Part shown: piece by piece, positions 34,871 through 43,656 of the stretch
Position numbering within the stretch: the stretch's first letter is position 1
How the letters are laid out: every line of letters starts with the position of its first letter
DNA from: Streptomyces sp. ISL-100
Lineage (GTDB): Bacteria > Actinomycetota > Actinomycetes > Streptomycetales > Streptomycetaceae
Assembly (NCBI RefSeq): GCF_018614615.1
Contig: NZ_JAGGOK010000077.1
Coordinates: 1-53,231 of the forward strand
Reading direction: 5' to 3'
DNA length: 53,231 nt
Notes under the pieces: model-generated
Database searches by the model: none
What the model was told of the DNA's origin: nothing
What the model saw: only the letters and a program-made list of their open reading frames with translations
Program-made: the position numbers and the translations under genes

Positions 34871-34913
34871 GCTGAGCGTGGATGTTCCGCTGAGCGGGAC
34901 ATCCACGCTCAGC
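34871..34913 (+). terminator. 15-bp hairpin, probable terminator of egtABCD
   Basis: Arms 34871-34885 and 34899-34913 are perfect complements around a 13-base loop, enclosed by a second inverted pair. It is about 140 bases after the egtD stop. Confidence 0.65.
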
Positions 34914-35098
34914 CCGCAATATCAAGCCGTCCGGCGTTCGAGGACACGCCCGTAGGGCGTCCGGAAAGCCCGCAGGGCATCTCCGCACGGCGCGCAGCGC
35001 CGCAGTCCGGACGTGCGACCCGGGGTCCTGTGGGGCACGGTGGTAGAAGCGCGCGCCGGGACGCCCCCGCGCCGCAAGGAGCAGAGAGGGAGCGCCGC

Positions 35099-35314
35099 AT
35101 GTCCGACCACACCTACCGCGTCACCGAGATCGTCGGCACCTCGACCGAGGGCCTCGACCAGGCCATCCGCAACGGCATCGACCGCGCCTCCCAGACGCTG
35201 CGCGGCCTCGACTGGTTCGAGATGACCCAGGTACGCGGCCACATCGTCGAAGGCCGGATCGAGCACTTCCAGGTGGGCCTCAAGGTCGGCTTCCGCATCG
35301 AAGGCACCCCGTGA
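35099..35314 (+). CDS. Dodecin family protein
   Basis: 71 residues. Matches dodecin: YRVTEIVGTSTEGLDQAIRNGIDRASQTLRGLDWFEMTQVRGHI, then a beta-hairpin ending VGLKVGFRIE. Dodecins form hollow 12-mers that store flavins (or CoA in Streptomyces relatives). The conserved Trp (LDWF) that stacks on flavin is present. The flavin-dependent luciferase-like gene nearby may be chance. Confidence 0.93.
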   Translation: MSDHTYRVTEIVGTSTEGLDQAIRNGIDRASQTLRGLDWFEMTQVRGHIVEGRIEHFQVGLKVGFRIEGTP

Positions 35315-35326
35315 CACCCCTGCCCA

Positions 35327-35818
35327 TCAGGTACGGCCCTCGCGCTCCTGCGCGTCCTTGAGCGCCACCGACGTAACCGCCCAACGGGCCCGTACGACCG
35401 TGAACCCCGCCTGCTCCGCCGCCACACACACCAGCTCATCGTCGTCGACCAGCATCCGGATCTCCCGGCCCTGCTCGGACAGCCGTTTCAGGATCTCCAG
35501 TTTCGTGTGGCGGGCGGGACGCCGGTCGTTGTCGCGGCGCATCCAGATCCGCCCCTCGGGCAGGTCCTGTGCGGCGAGCCAGTCGAGCGTGTCGCGCCGG
35601 CACCGTTCGGGGCGGCCGGTCAGATAGACGACTTCGCATTCCTCCGCGCTCTCCCGCAGCATCCGCACCCCCTCGGGCAGCGGCGGATCCTGCGGCGCCG
35701 CGCCGAAGAAGGCGTCCCAGTCCCGCGGCTGCCGCTCCAGGAAGCGCTGGCGGTGCGCCGTGTCCGCGAGTGTCCCGTCCAGGTCGAATACGGCCAGTGG
35801 CCTGCTGCTCTGCGTCAT
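35327..35818 (-). CDS. HAD-superfamily phosphatase domain (polynucleotide 3'-phosphatase-like)
   Basis: 163 residues from the ATG giving MTQSSRPLAVFDLDGTLADT. HAD motifs: DLDGT (catalytic Asp pair), YLTGRPERCR (motif II Thr), a Lys in RHTKLEIL, and LVDDDE (motif IV). The set with TGRPE and RRDNDRRP matches the phosphatase domain of PNKP-type enzymes and acid-phosphatase-like proteins. The substrate is unknown. It converges with dodecin, with 12 bases between stops. Confidence 0.85.
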   Translation of the reverse strand: MTQSSRPLAVFDLDGTLADTAHRQRFLERQPRDWDAFFGAAPQDPPLPEGVRMLRESAEECEVVYLTGRPERCRRDTLDWLAAQDLPEGRIWMRRDNDRRPARHTKLEILKRLSEQGREIRMLVDDDELVCVAAEQAGFTVVRARWAVTSVALKDAQEREGRT

Positions 35819-35877
35819 CCCGGCACCATAGGGCGCGCGGCCGGGAATCCCCACGCGGATCAGGCGTTGAAGTGGGT

Positions 35878-36939
35878 GTGAGCTCAGTGATCGCGCAGAC
35901 CCGGTTCTCCGTACTCGACCGTTCCCGTACGCGCGAGGCGCACGGGAACGGTCCGCAGGCGCTGCGGGACACCGTGGACCTCGCCCGTCGGATCGAGGCG
36001 CTGGGGTATCACCGCTTCTGGGTGTCGGAGCACCACAGCGTGCCGGGGGTCGCCGGCTCCGCGCCGACCGTGCTCGCCTCGGCCGTCGCCGCCGCGACAT
36101 CCTCGATCCGGGTCGGCACGGGCGGCGTAATGCTGCCGAATCATCAGCCGCTCGTCGTCGCGGAGCAGTTCGGCGTACTGGAGTCGCTGTTCCCCGGCCG
36201 GATCGACATGGGTCTCGGCCGCTCGGTGGGGTTCACCGACGGGATACGCCGGGCCCTGGGCCGCGACAAGAAGGACGCAGGAAGTTTCGCCACGCAGCTC
36301 GGCGAGCTGCTGGGCTATTTCACCGGCGACCAGAGCGCCCATCCCCAGGTCCACGCCCACCCCGCCGAGGGGCTGCGGATTCCCGCGTTCGTGTTGGCCA
36401 CCGGCGCCGGGGCCCAGGTCGCCGCGGCGGCGGGGCTGCCGCTGGTGATCGCGGCGGCGCGCGGCGAGGACGAGATGCTGCGGGCGATCGAGGGCTACCG
36501 GGAGGCGTTCCGGCCCTCCGCGTGGGGCGAGCGGCCGTACGTCGTGCTGTCGGGCACGGTGGCCGTGGCCGGTACGTCGGACGAGGCCGCGCGGCTCCTG
36601 GTGCCGGAGGCCTGGGCATCGGCGTACTCCCGCACACACGGCTCCTTCCCGCCACTCGCACCCGCCGACGAGATCCTGGCCCGCCCCATGAGCGACCGCG
36701 AGCGCGGCCTCTTCGACGACGCCCGGCGCGGGCACATCCACGGCACGCAGGATGAGGTCGCGGACGGCTTGGAGAAGGTGCTGGGCCGCAGCGGCGCCGA
36801 CGAGTACCTGGTCGCGACGAGTACGTACGACCGCGGGGCACTGCTGGACTCGTACCGGCGGCTGGCCCGCCTGGTGGGCCTCACGGATACGCAAGCCGGC
36901 CCGACCGAACAGGACGGCTGCGACAAGAGCAATCCCTAG
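35878..36939 (+). CDS. Luciferase-like (LLM) flavin-dependent oxidoreductase, MsnO8 type
   Basis: 353 residues. The bacterial luciferase-like TIM barrel is seen in LARRIEALGYHRFWVSEHHSVPGVAG, VGTGGVMLPNHQPLVVAEQFGVLESLFPGRIDMGLGRSVG. Opening VIAQTRFSVLDRSRTREAHGNG is typical for the MsnO8 group. It needs reduced FMN or F420; the substrate is unknown. GTG at 35878 is chosen by similarity; other in-frame GTGs lie 6 bases upstream and 9 downstream. Its stop codon TAG overlaps that of the broken minus-strand gene on the palindrome CTAG. Confidence 0.88.
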   Translation: MSSVIAQTRFSVLDRSRTREAHGNGPQALRDTVDLARRIEALGYHRFWVSEHHSVPGVAGSAPTVLASAVAAATSSIRVGTGGVMLPNHQPLVVAEQFGVLESLFPGRIDMGLGRSVGFTDGIRRALGRDKKDAGSFATQLGELLGYFTGDQSAHPQVHAHPAEGLRIPAFVLATGAGAQVAAAAGLPLVIAAARGEDEMLRAIEGYREAFRPSAWGERPYVVLSGTVAVAGTSDEAARLLVPEAWASAYSRTHGSFPPLAPADEILARPMSDRERGLFDDARRGHIHGTQDEVADGLEKVLGRSGADEYLVATSTYDRGALLDSYRRLARLVGLTDTQAGPTEQDGCDKSNP

Positions 36940-37910
36940 ACTTGCACCTTTCTTCCATCGGTAACTTCCCAGAAAAAACGTCGCGTCAGTTGAGGGACCT
37001 TGCCCAAAGCCTGGCGGAAGAGCCGTTCGCTCACTTCGGATGCCAGCCAGTCGCCGAGCGTTTGCCAGGCGGCAGCGTATCCCGTGGACAGCCTGCGTAC
37101 CGCCATCACATCCAGCCGCGCCACACCATCTGCTGCGGCATTTCTGAGGATTCTCTGACCCTCCAGACTGTTTGGGTACGGGGCGTCCAGAGAAAGGGAA
37201 GCGCCGGATCTGACGTCACTGTCCAAGGCCTTGAGCCGGCCGTCTATCTGCGAAATGGTCAGGTCTCTGTCTGCGTAGATTGCGTCGTCCGGCAGCATAG
37301 GCGGCGGAAAACCTGGGGTCGAATAGGAAGCCGGACGACAGTTGGCCTGGATTCGATGTATGAGATCTACACGATCTCGCCACTTATCTCTGCGGTCAGG
37401 GTCAACAATCTGGCATATCGATTCCCAGATATCGCGCTCAACTTGGAGCCATTCAATCGCGACATGAATATCAACGCCCTCCCTGATATTTCCGACAATC
37501 GCTGCCGAAGTTTGGCCGTGAGGTCGGCGTCAGACGGTTTGTCGGTACCCGGTGGCGTGGCATCCTCAAGCTGCTGCACATCGACCCGGCCCGGCCTGTA
37601 AGCCAGCGCCGCCCGGGTCGCTCTCCAAAACAAATAGAGCAGTTGTAGCAAAGCAAGGAAGAATGCGAGTCGTGCGCCTGTCGCGACTCCCTTTCTCCGC
37701 TCGGAACATTGCTCCGAGGCCCCCGCAGACTTGCGCCAGGAACACAAGAGGCCCTCCGCCCTCCCAGGCTGGACGGCCGCGCCCTGTCCACCAAAGCACA
37801 ACAATCAGTCCTGCAAGTCCTGCCAGGCTCCACACCCACCAAGCGATGAAGCGGGGAGCAGGCAGGGGTGCGGTCAAACCGCGTTCATTATCGCTTCGAT
37901 GGTTGAACAT
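36936..37910 (-). pseudogene. Broken membrane-anchored protein gene of lower GC
   Basis: Read on the minus strand from ATG 37910, one frame gives a helix-rich start (FIAWWVWSLAGLAGLIVVLWW, then LVFLAQVCGGLGAM). Around 37690 the sensible sequence moves one base over (LAFFLALLQLLYLFWRATRAAL ... DADLTAKLRQRLSE), and near 37500 it returns to the first frame (REGVDIHVAIEWLQVERDIWESI ... MLPDDAIYADRDLTIS ... FFWEVTDGRKV), ending at 36936. Each single frame is cut by stops. Two compensating indels in one ancestral gene, or two overlapping small genes, would explain this. Base composition is clearly less GC-rich than the flanks, which suggests transfer. No function recognised. Confidence 0.5.
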
Positions 37911-38105
37911 GGCGACTCCACTGGCGGTGACGCAGCAGTCACAGCCCGGGCCGCAGCGGCGCGGAGCGGCCGACGGTACGCCTGCTCCCGTCCTCTTGAA
38001 TCACGTTACCCATGAAGGCGGTTGTAGACAGCGAAACAATTCACCGATCGCCCCGCGTCGTCCATCGCACGATTGTCCCCAACCGGGCGGTGAGGTTCCT
38101 CCCGC

Positions 38106-38111
38106 TAGTAT
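38106..38111 (+). promoter_or_regulatory. Probable -10 box for the UvrA2-like gene
   Basis: TAGTAT (TAnnnT) 44 bases before the ATG at 38156; no convincing -35 was found. Confidence 0.35.
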
Positions 38112-38155
38112 CGGACCGTTTGTCGCGACAACCCCCGCCGTACGGAGCCCGCCCG

Positions 38156-40558
38156 ATGCCCAGTGTCAGCGCCCACGACCCCTATGTGCGCGTGCGCGGC
38201 GCCGACGAGCACAACCTGCGGCACGTCGACGTCGACATTCCGCGCGACGCGCTCGTCGTCTTCACCGGCGTCTCGGGCTCCGGAAAGTCGTCGCTGGCCT
38301 TCGGGACGATCTACGCCGAGGCCCAGCGCCGCTACTTCGAGTCCGTCGCGCCGTACGCCCGCCGTCTGATCCACCAGGTCGGCGCCCCCAAGGTCGGCGA
38401 GATCAGTGGTCTGCCGCCCGCCGTGTCGCTGGAGCAGCGCAGGTCGGCGCCGACTTCGCGGTCCTCGGTCGGGACGGTCACCACGCTCTCCAACTCACTG
38501 CGCATGCTGTTCTCCCGCGCAGGGACCTATCCGCCCGGCGCCGAGCGCCTCGACTCGGACGCGTTCTCGCCGAACACGGCCGCCGGCGCCTGCCCCGAAT
38601 GCCACGGCCTCGGCCGCATCCACCGCACCAGCGAGGAATTGCTCGTACCGGACCCCTCGCTCTCCATCCGCGAAGGCGCGATCGAGGCCTGGCCGGGTGC
38701 CTGGCAGGGCAAGAACCTGCGCGATGTGCTGGACACGCTCGGCTACGACGTGGACCGGCCCTGGCGCGAGCTGGAGCAGCGGGACCGCGACTGGATCCTC
38801 TTCACCGACGAGCAGCCGGTCGTCACCGTGCATCCGGTGCGCGACGCCGGTCGCATTCAACGCCCGTACCAGGGCACGTACATGAGCGCCCGCCGCTACG
38901 TCATGCACACTTTCGCGGACTCCAAGAGCCAGACCCTGCGGGCGAGGGCCGAGCGCTTCCTGGCCGCCGAGCCGCGCCCGGTGTGCGGCGGCAGCCGGCT
39001 GCGTCCCGAGGCGCTCGCGGTCACGTTCGGCGGCCGTACGATCGCCGAACTGGCGGGACTTCCGCTGTCGGCGCTCGCCCGCTTGCTGGGCTCGGCGAGG
39101 GACACCGGCGAAACGTCGCGGGTCCTGACGGGTGACCTACTGGCGCGGATCGCGGTCGACACCGAGCTGGGGCTCGGCTGTCTGAGTCTCGACCGTACGA
39201 CGCCGACCCTCTCCTCCGGCGAGCTGCAGCGCCTCCGGCTGGCGACGCAGCTGCGCTCGGGGCTGTTCGGTGTCGTGTACGTACTGGACGAGCCCTCCGC
39301 GGGGCTGCACCCGGCCGACACCGAGGCCCTGCTGGTCGTCCTCGGCCGGCTGAAGGCGGCGGGCAACTCGGTCTTCGTCGTGGAGCACCATCTGGACGTG
39401 GTGCGCAGTGCGGACTGGCTCGTCGATGTCGGGCCGCACGCGGGAGAGCACGGCGGCCGGGTGCTGCACAGCGGGCCGCCCGCCGCGCTGGCGGAGGTCG
39501 CGGAGTCGGCTACGCGCCGTTTCCTCTTCGACCGCGAACCGGCTCCGCCGCGCGAGGTCCGCAAGCCCTCGGGCAGGCTGAGGCTGAACGGTGTCGAGCG
39601 GCACAATGTGCGGGGCGTGGACGCCGAGTTCCCCCTCGGGGTGTTCACGGCTGTGACAGGTGTTTCGGGGTCCGGGAAGTCAACGCTGGTCGGGCAGGTG
39701 CTGGCGGGTGTCCTGGCGGACGGGACGGGCGCGGGGATGGGCTGCGCCTCGGCCGAGGGGCTGGAGGCCGTGGACCGGCTGGTGCAGGTCGACCAGCGCC
39801 CCATCGGGCGTACGCCCCGCTCGAATCTGGCGACGTACACCGGTCTCTTCGACGTCGTACGCAAGCTGTTCACCGGCACGCACGAGGCGCGGGCGCGCGG
39901 GTACAAGGCGGGCAGGTTCTCCTTCAATGTGGCGGGTGGGCGGTGCGAGACCTGCCAGGGCGAGGGATTCGTCTCGGTGGAGCTGCTCTTCCTGCCGAGT
40001 ACGTACACTCCGTGCCCCGACTGCCACGGCGCGCGCTACAACCCCGAGACGCTGGAAGTCACCTTCCAGGGCCTCAGCATCGCCGAGGTGCTCGACCTGA
40101 CCGTCGAGGCGGCGGCCGAGTTCTTCGCGGGCACCCCCGCCGCCGTACGCAGTCTCCGGGCGCTGCTCGATGTCGGGCTCGGCTACCTCCGGCTCGGGCA
40201 GCCCGCGACCGAGCTGTCGGGCGGCGAGGCGCAGCGCATCAAGCTGGCGAGCGAGCTTCAGGGCACGCGCCGCGGCCACACCCTGTACGTACTGGACGAA
40301 CCGACGACCGGGCTGCATCCCGCCGATGTCGAGGTGCTGATGCGGCAGTTGCACGGGCTCGTGGATCAGGGGCACTCAGTGGTGGTGGTCGAGCACGACA
40401 TGGCCGTGGTGGCGGGCGCCGACTGGGTGATCGACCTGGGGCCCGGCGGCGGCGACGAGGGCGGCAGCATCGTCGCGGCGGGGCCGCCCGCCGAGGTGGC
40501 ACGAGCGGCCGAAAGCCGTACGGCGCCCTACTTGGCGCGGGAGCTGTCCTCCCGGTAG
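38156..40558 (+). CDS. UvrA2-type excinuclease ABC subunit A-like protein
   Basis: 800 residues, shorter than UvrA (about 940-1000). Two ABC modules: Walker A VSGSGKSSLAFGT and VSGSGKSTLVGQ; signature LSSGELQRLRLATQL and LSGGEAQRIKLASEL; Walker B YVLDEPSAGLHP and YVLDEPTTGLHP. The UvrB-binding insertion of UvrA is missing, as in UvrA2/DrrC proteins linked to drug resistance or damage tolerance. Zinc cysteines: CPECHG, then CETC...CPDC; in the module equivalent to the other knuckle, PRPVCGG keeps only one Cys of the usual CPVC. The ATG at 38156 (MPSVSAHDPYVRVRGADEHNL) fits the family; the frame extends 144 bases further without support. Confidence 0.9.
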   Translation: MPSVSAHDPYVRVRGADEHNLRHVDVDIPRDALVVFTGVSGSGKSSLAFGTIYAEAQRRYFESVAPYARRLIHQVGAPKVGEISGLPPAVSLEQRRSAPTSRSSVGTVTTLSNSLRMLFSRAGTYPPGAERLDSDAFSPNTAAGACPECHGLGRIHRTSEELLVPDPSLSIREGAIEAWPGAWQGKNLRDVLDTLGYDVDRPWRELEQRDRDWILFTDEQPVVTVHPVRDAGRIQRPYQGTYMSARRYVMHTFADSKSQTLRARAERFLAAEPRPVCGGSRLRPEALAVTFGGRTIAELAGLPLSALARLLGSARDTGETSRVLTGDLLARIAVDTELGLGCLSLDRTTPTLSSGELQRLRLATQLRSGLFGVVYVLDEPSAGLHPADTEALLVVLGRLKAAGNSVFVVEHHLDVVRSADWLVDVGPHAGEHGGRVLHSGPPAALAEVAESATRRFLFDREPAPPREVRKPSGRLRLNGVERHNVRGVDAEFPLGVFTAVTGVSGSGKSTLVGQVLAGVLADGTGAGMGCASAEGLEAVDRLVQVDQRPIGRTPRSNLATYTGLFDVVRKLFTGTHEARARGYKAGRFSFNVAGGRCETCQGEGFVSVELLFLPSTYTPCPDCHGARYNPETLEVTFQGLSIAEVLDLTVEAAAEFFAGTPAAVRSLRALLDVGLGYLRLGQPATELSGGEAQRIKLASELQGTRRGHTLYVLDEPTTGLHPADVEVLMRQLHGLVDQGHSVVVVEHDMAVVAGADWVIDLGPGGGDEGGSIVAAGPPAEVARAAESRTAPYLARELSSR

Positions 40559-40593
40559 GCGGCCCGCAAGGAGGCCGCGGCCTCGGCTTCCGG

Positions 40594-41094
40594 TTATCGG
40601 ACGGTGACCGTGTAGATGAAGTACTCGGGGTCGAGTCCCGGGGTTGCGGTCGCGGTGGGGAAGGGCGACTCGGAGTGGGAAGGCAACGGCGCGGGGTCGC
40701 CCACGTCGGCGTCGCAGCTGCCCAGCGGGCAGTGGAGGAGCTTGATCTTCGTGGTGCCCGGCTCGACCGCCTTGAAGTCGAAGAACTGTGTGCCGTCGGC
40801 TCCACCGTCCAATTCGCTGCCCTCCACCTCCTCGTCCTGCGCCGTGAGCCGCACTACGGCACGGTCGGGGTGAGGAGTGGCCAAAAACCAACTCTGTCCC
40901 TGCCCGGGGCTGGCCGGGACAGACAGGGTGAACTCGTCGCCCGCGCCGACCTCGATGGACCTCTCGTCGACCTCGTAGGTCGTGGGGCCGAACAGGCCGC
41001 AGCCGGAGAGCACCAGGGCTGACACCAGGGTCAGCGGCAGAGCGAGTGCGGGGACAAGCCGATTGCGCGTGGCAGACATAGGGCCGGTGTTCAC
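40594..41094 (-). CDS. Chagasin-like (I42) lipoprotein 2, candidate immunity protein
   Basis: 166 residues. The GTG start overlaps the previous stop (GTGA) with AGGGG upstream; an ATG 5 codons inside is possible. Lipobox LVLSGC predicts membrane anchoring after Cys. The mature part matches the I42/chagasin layout: GDEFTLSVPASPGQGQSWFL (the NPxTGYxW loop region), FFDFKAVEPGTTKIKLLHC and a C-x4-C pair. Chagasins block papain-fold cysteine proteases. It is a paralogue of the lipoprotein at 41510-41992, with near-identical ends (YEVDERS..., YFIYTVTVR). It is last in the operon headed by the EspC-like gene. Confidence 0.75.
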   Translation of the reverse strand: MNTGPMSATRNRLVPALALPLTLVSALVLSGCGLFGPTTYEVDERSIEVGAGDEFTLSVPASPGQGQSWFLATPHPDRAVVRLTAQDEEVEGSELDGGADGTQFFDFKAVEPGTTKIKLLHCPLGSCDADVGDPAPLPSHSESPFPTATATPGLDPEYFIYTVTVR

Positions 41095-41513
41095 CGGCCC
41101 CTGGCGCGGGAGTTACGGCGCAGGCCGATCAGCTCGGCCACGGACTCCAGCCAGCGGGCGGTGGTTTCGTCGCCCTGGACCGGGCGGGCGACGGTGCCGG
41201 CAGCCTCCAGCCAGCCGCGGACGGTATCCGTGGCGTCCTGGCTTGGAAGCAGCTCGGGGAGCTGGGCCGCGTACCGTACGCCGCCACTGCGCACCACCTT
41301 GGCGAGGAACGAGACCGATCGCGGCAGCACACCGAGCCGGTCCAGGGTGACCGCGGCTCCGATCGCACCGTCGCCGAACAGGGCCGTACGGTGCGGGCCT
41401 TCGGCGGGGATGCCGTAGCGCAGCATCCTGGTGGTGTCGAGGCGGGCGCAGTCGTCGTCGGTCTTGGTGGGGCGGCGCGGGGTGGAGTCCATGGGTGCCT
41501 CGGATCCGGTCAT
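41091..41513 (-). CDS. Unknown 140-residue protein between the two I42 lipoproteins
   Basis: 140 residues with no signal peptide, membrane helix or motif known to me. It looks like a small folded alpha-helical cytoplasmic protein (RLDTTRMLRYGIPAEGP ... WLEAAGTVARPVQGDETTARWLESVAELIGL). Start and stop overlap both neighbours by four bases (ATGA and GTGA), so it is made in step with them. By position it could be a chaperone, a regulator or a further immunity factor; this is guesswork. Confidence 0.7.
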   Translation of the reverse strand: MTGSEAPMDSTPRRPTKTDDDCARLDTTRMLRYGIPAEGPHRTALFGDGAIGAAVTLDRLGVLPRSVSFLAKVVRSGGVRYAAQLPELLPSQDATDTVRGWLEAAGTVARPVQGDETTARWLESVAELIGLRRNSRARGR

Positions 41514-41992
41514 CGGACGGTGACCGTGTAGATGAAGTACTCGCGGTCGTTCTCGCCGGGGGATCCGCTCGCGACGGGGATCGGTGACCCGGAGGGCGAC
41601 GGCGCGGGGTCGCCGAACTTGGCTGCACAGGTGCCGAGCTTGCAGTAGAGCAGTTTGATCTTCGTGGTTCCCGGCTCGACCGCCCGGAAGGTGAAGGACT
41701 GAGTTCCGCCGCCTCCGCCCACATTCCCGCCGTCGTCCTCGTACTCCTCGTCCTGGCCCTGGAGCCGGACGACGTCACGGTCGGGACGGGGGTCGGCCAC
41801 GTACCAGTTCTCGCCGAGCGAGGGACTGGCCGGTACGGACAGCGTGAACTCGTCGCCCGCTTCGACCTCGACGCTCCGCTCGTCGACCTCGTAGGTCTCG
41901 GGGCCGAAGAGGCCGCAGCCGGCCAGGGCCAAGGCGGACAGCGGCAGGGCGAAGGCGGCTACGAGTCGATTGCGCATGACGGAGTTCCTCAT
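41510..41992 (-). CDS. Chagasin-like (I42) lipoprotein 1, candidate immunity protein
   Basis: 160 residues. Signal peptide with lipobox LALAGC. The mature domain resembles cysteine-protease inhibitors of family I42: GDEFTLSVPASPSLGENWYV and SFTFRAVEPGTTKIKLLYCKLGTC. A Gly-rich insert (DDGGNVGGGGG) separates the halves. The ATG overlaps the stop of the peptidase-domain gene (ATGA), exactly the coupling expected of a toxin and its immunity protein. Family assignment rests on loop motifs seen by eye; the RPW motif of chagasin is not conserved. Confidence 0.75.
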   Translation of the reverse strand: MRNSVMRNRLVAAFALPLSALALAGCGLFGPETYEVDERSVEVEAGDEFTLSVPASPSLGENWYVADPRPDRDVVRLQGQDEEYEDDGGNVGGGGGTQSFTFRAVEPGTTKIKLLYCKLGTCAAKFGDPAPSPSGSPIPVASGSPGENDREYFIYTVTVR

Positions 41993-43594
41993 TCTGCCGG
42001 AAGGTGGACGGCGTAGGCGTCGGGCAGATCCTTGTCGGAGGCCTTGCCCATCTGGCCGTTGACGAAGTCGTCCTCGCTGACCCAGGTGGTCGTGCCCCAG
42101 GGGTTGTAGATCTGCAGCATGTTCCCCTCCTGGCCGACGATCATCATCGAGTGGCCGGCACGATCGCCGTTGGCGTCCGTGCCTTCGACGCCGATCGGGA
42201 CCGGCTTGCCCTCCGCGACGGCCTTCTCGATGTCCGGCAGCACATCGCGACGAGCGTCGGCGCTCCTGGTTTCCTGGAACTCGTACTCGCTACCGGTGTG
42301 CGGGCTGATCTCCTTGTTGGCGACGGTGGTCTTGCCGTCGTTGTCCATGCCGTCCGGTGTACTGCCGAACGGGAAGTCGTACTCGTTGTCACCGTCGCCC
42401 TCTTCGTGCACGCGGAGCTGTTCGTTCCCCAGGCGCTCACGGAAAGCGGCGGGGTCGTCCTCCTGGCCCGACGGGCCGCCGGTGAGTTCGAGGGCGTACA
42501 CAGGGTCGACCATGGCACGGCCGCTGACGACGGTGGACGGCACACACGTGTTGCCGTCCTGGGACCAGCGCTCCCCGTTGAATGCCTGGTCGTCCTTGTT
42601 CTTGTTCGAACCGTCGGAGTTGAGGCCCTCGTTCTTCATGCTGTCGCCCGCCGTGGTGACCGGCGTCAGGTGCCGCTGCAGCCAGGCCGGGTCCTTGCCG
42701 TGGATCTTGTCGCGGAACTCCGAGACCTCGTTCAGGTCGTATCCGGCGGCGGAGAGCCTTCACCAGGTACGCGCGCTCCTGGGGGCTCTTGGATTCGGCG
42801 AGCATCCGCTCGAATTCCGCCTGGTCGCGGGCGTTCATGCGCTCCATGGCCTTGCCCGATCGCTCCAGGTCGTTGGCGGTGAGCAGCTCGTTCATCTCGG
42901 CCGGCCCGCCGGTTCCTGAAATGTCGGCCAGGACGAGACGGTCGGCGGCGGAGATGTTGTCGGTCTTCATCTTGCCCGCACGGGCCTCGGCCGCGAACTT
43001 GTTCAGGTCGCGGGCAGCCTCACGGGCCGCGTCGTCGGCCTTCTCCGCCGCCGCGTGCATGGTCTTCGCTCCGGCGGAGGCGATGTTGCGGGCGCGCAGC
43101 CGCTCCGCTTCCTCGGCGTCCTTCTCGACCATGTCGTCGAAGAAGCCGTCCTCGCCCCCGAGCATGCCGAGCGCTTCGCGCAGCTGCTCGCGGCCGCCCT
43201 TGTCCGCGGACTGCGCGGTGGTCAGGGCGTCGGAGAGGAGGATCAGGGCCCTTCGCGCGCCGCGGATTGCCTCGTCCATCTGCGCGGCCGCTCGCGCCGC
43301 CGCCGAGACCACTTCCTGGGCCTTGGCGCCGGTGCTGCCCACCCAGGCGTCGGGCAGGCCCTTCTGGGCGATCTGCTCGACCCGGTCCTGGACGTCCCTC
43401 GCCGCATCGGCCTGCTTGGCGTACCGCTTGGCGATGTCGTCGAGGGTGCTGGGGGAGCCGACGGGCGCCGAGACGTTCAGGGCGTTCTGGATGGCCTCGA
43501 TGAGGGTGTTCTTGTCGCCTGCACCGGCTATGGACCGCTGGTAACCGGCGAGCTTCTCCCGGCGGTCGGTGGTGGATTCGCCTGCGTCGGGCAT
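41989..43594 (-). pseudogene. WXG-domain protein with C39-like cysteine peptidase domain, frameshifted
   Basis: The ATG at 43594 has GGAGG upstream; earlier TTG 43633 is unlikely. Residues 1-281 are helical, with a WXG motif WVG at 84-86 (LPDAWVGSTGAKAQEV) and a long Ala/Glu/Asp coiled region. After L281 one extra base (42751) shifts the frame; skipping it gives AAGYDLNEVSEFRDKI and a C-terminal domain to residue 534. That domain has Cys350 in WSQDGNTCVPST, His481 in AGHSMMIVG and Asn497 in YNPWG, the order and spacing of a C39/papain-like peptidase. Uncorrected, translation yields about 385 residues with a nonsense tail. It may be a real inactivation, a sequencing error or recoding. Confidence 0.75.
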
Positions 43595-43656
43595 GGCTTT
43601 GCGGCCTCCGGCATTTCGGTTCGGAGAGGTCAACAGGTGGAGGGAGGAGGCAGCGC

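Larger units (their letters stand above)
34734..35098. other. Repeat-rich spacer after the egt operon
   Basis: 365 bases without a gene. It holds the second copy of the 46-bp element (34818-34863), a 15-bp hairpin (34871-34913) and an outer inverted pair (34840-34853 with 34931-34944), listed separately. The dodecin ribosome site (AGAGAGGGAG) is at its right end. Confidence 0.8.

Noticed and set aside
40571..40584. 14-base perfect palindrome between uvrA2 and the lipoprotein gene
   Set aside because: No loop and short; too weak to call a terminator in 70+% GC DNA.
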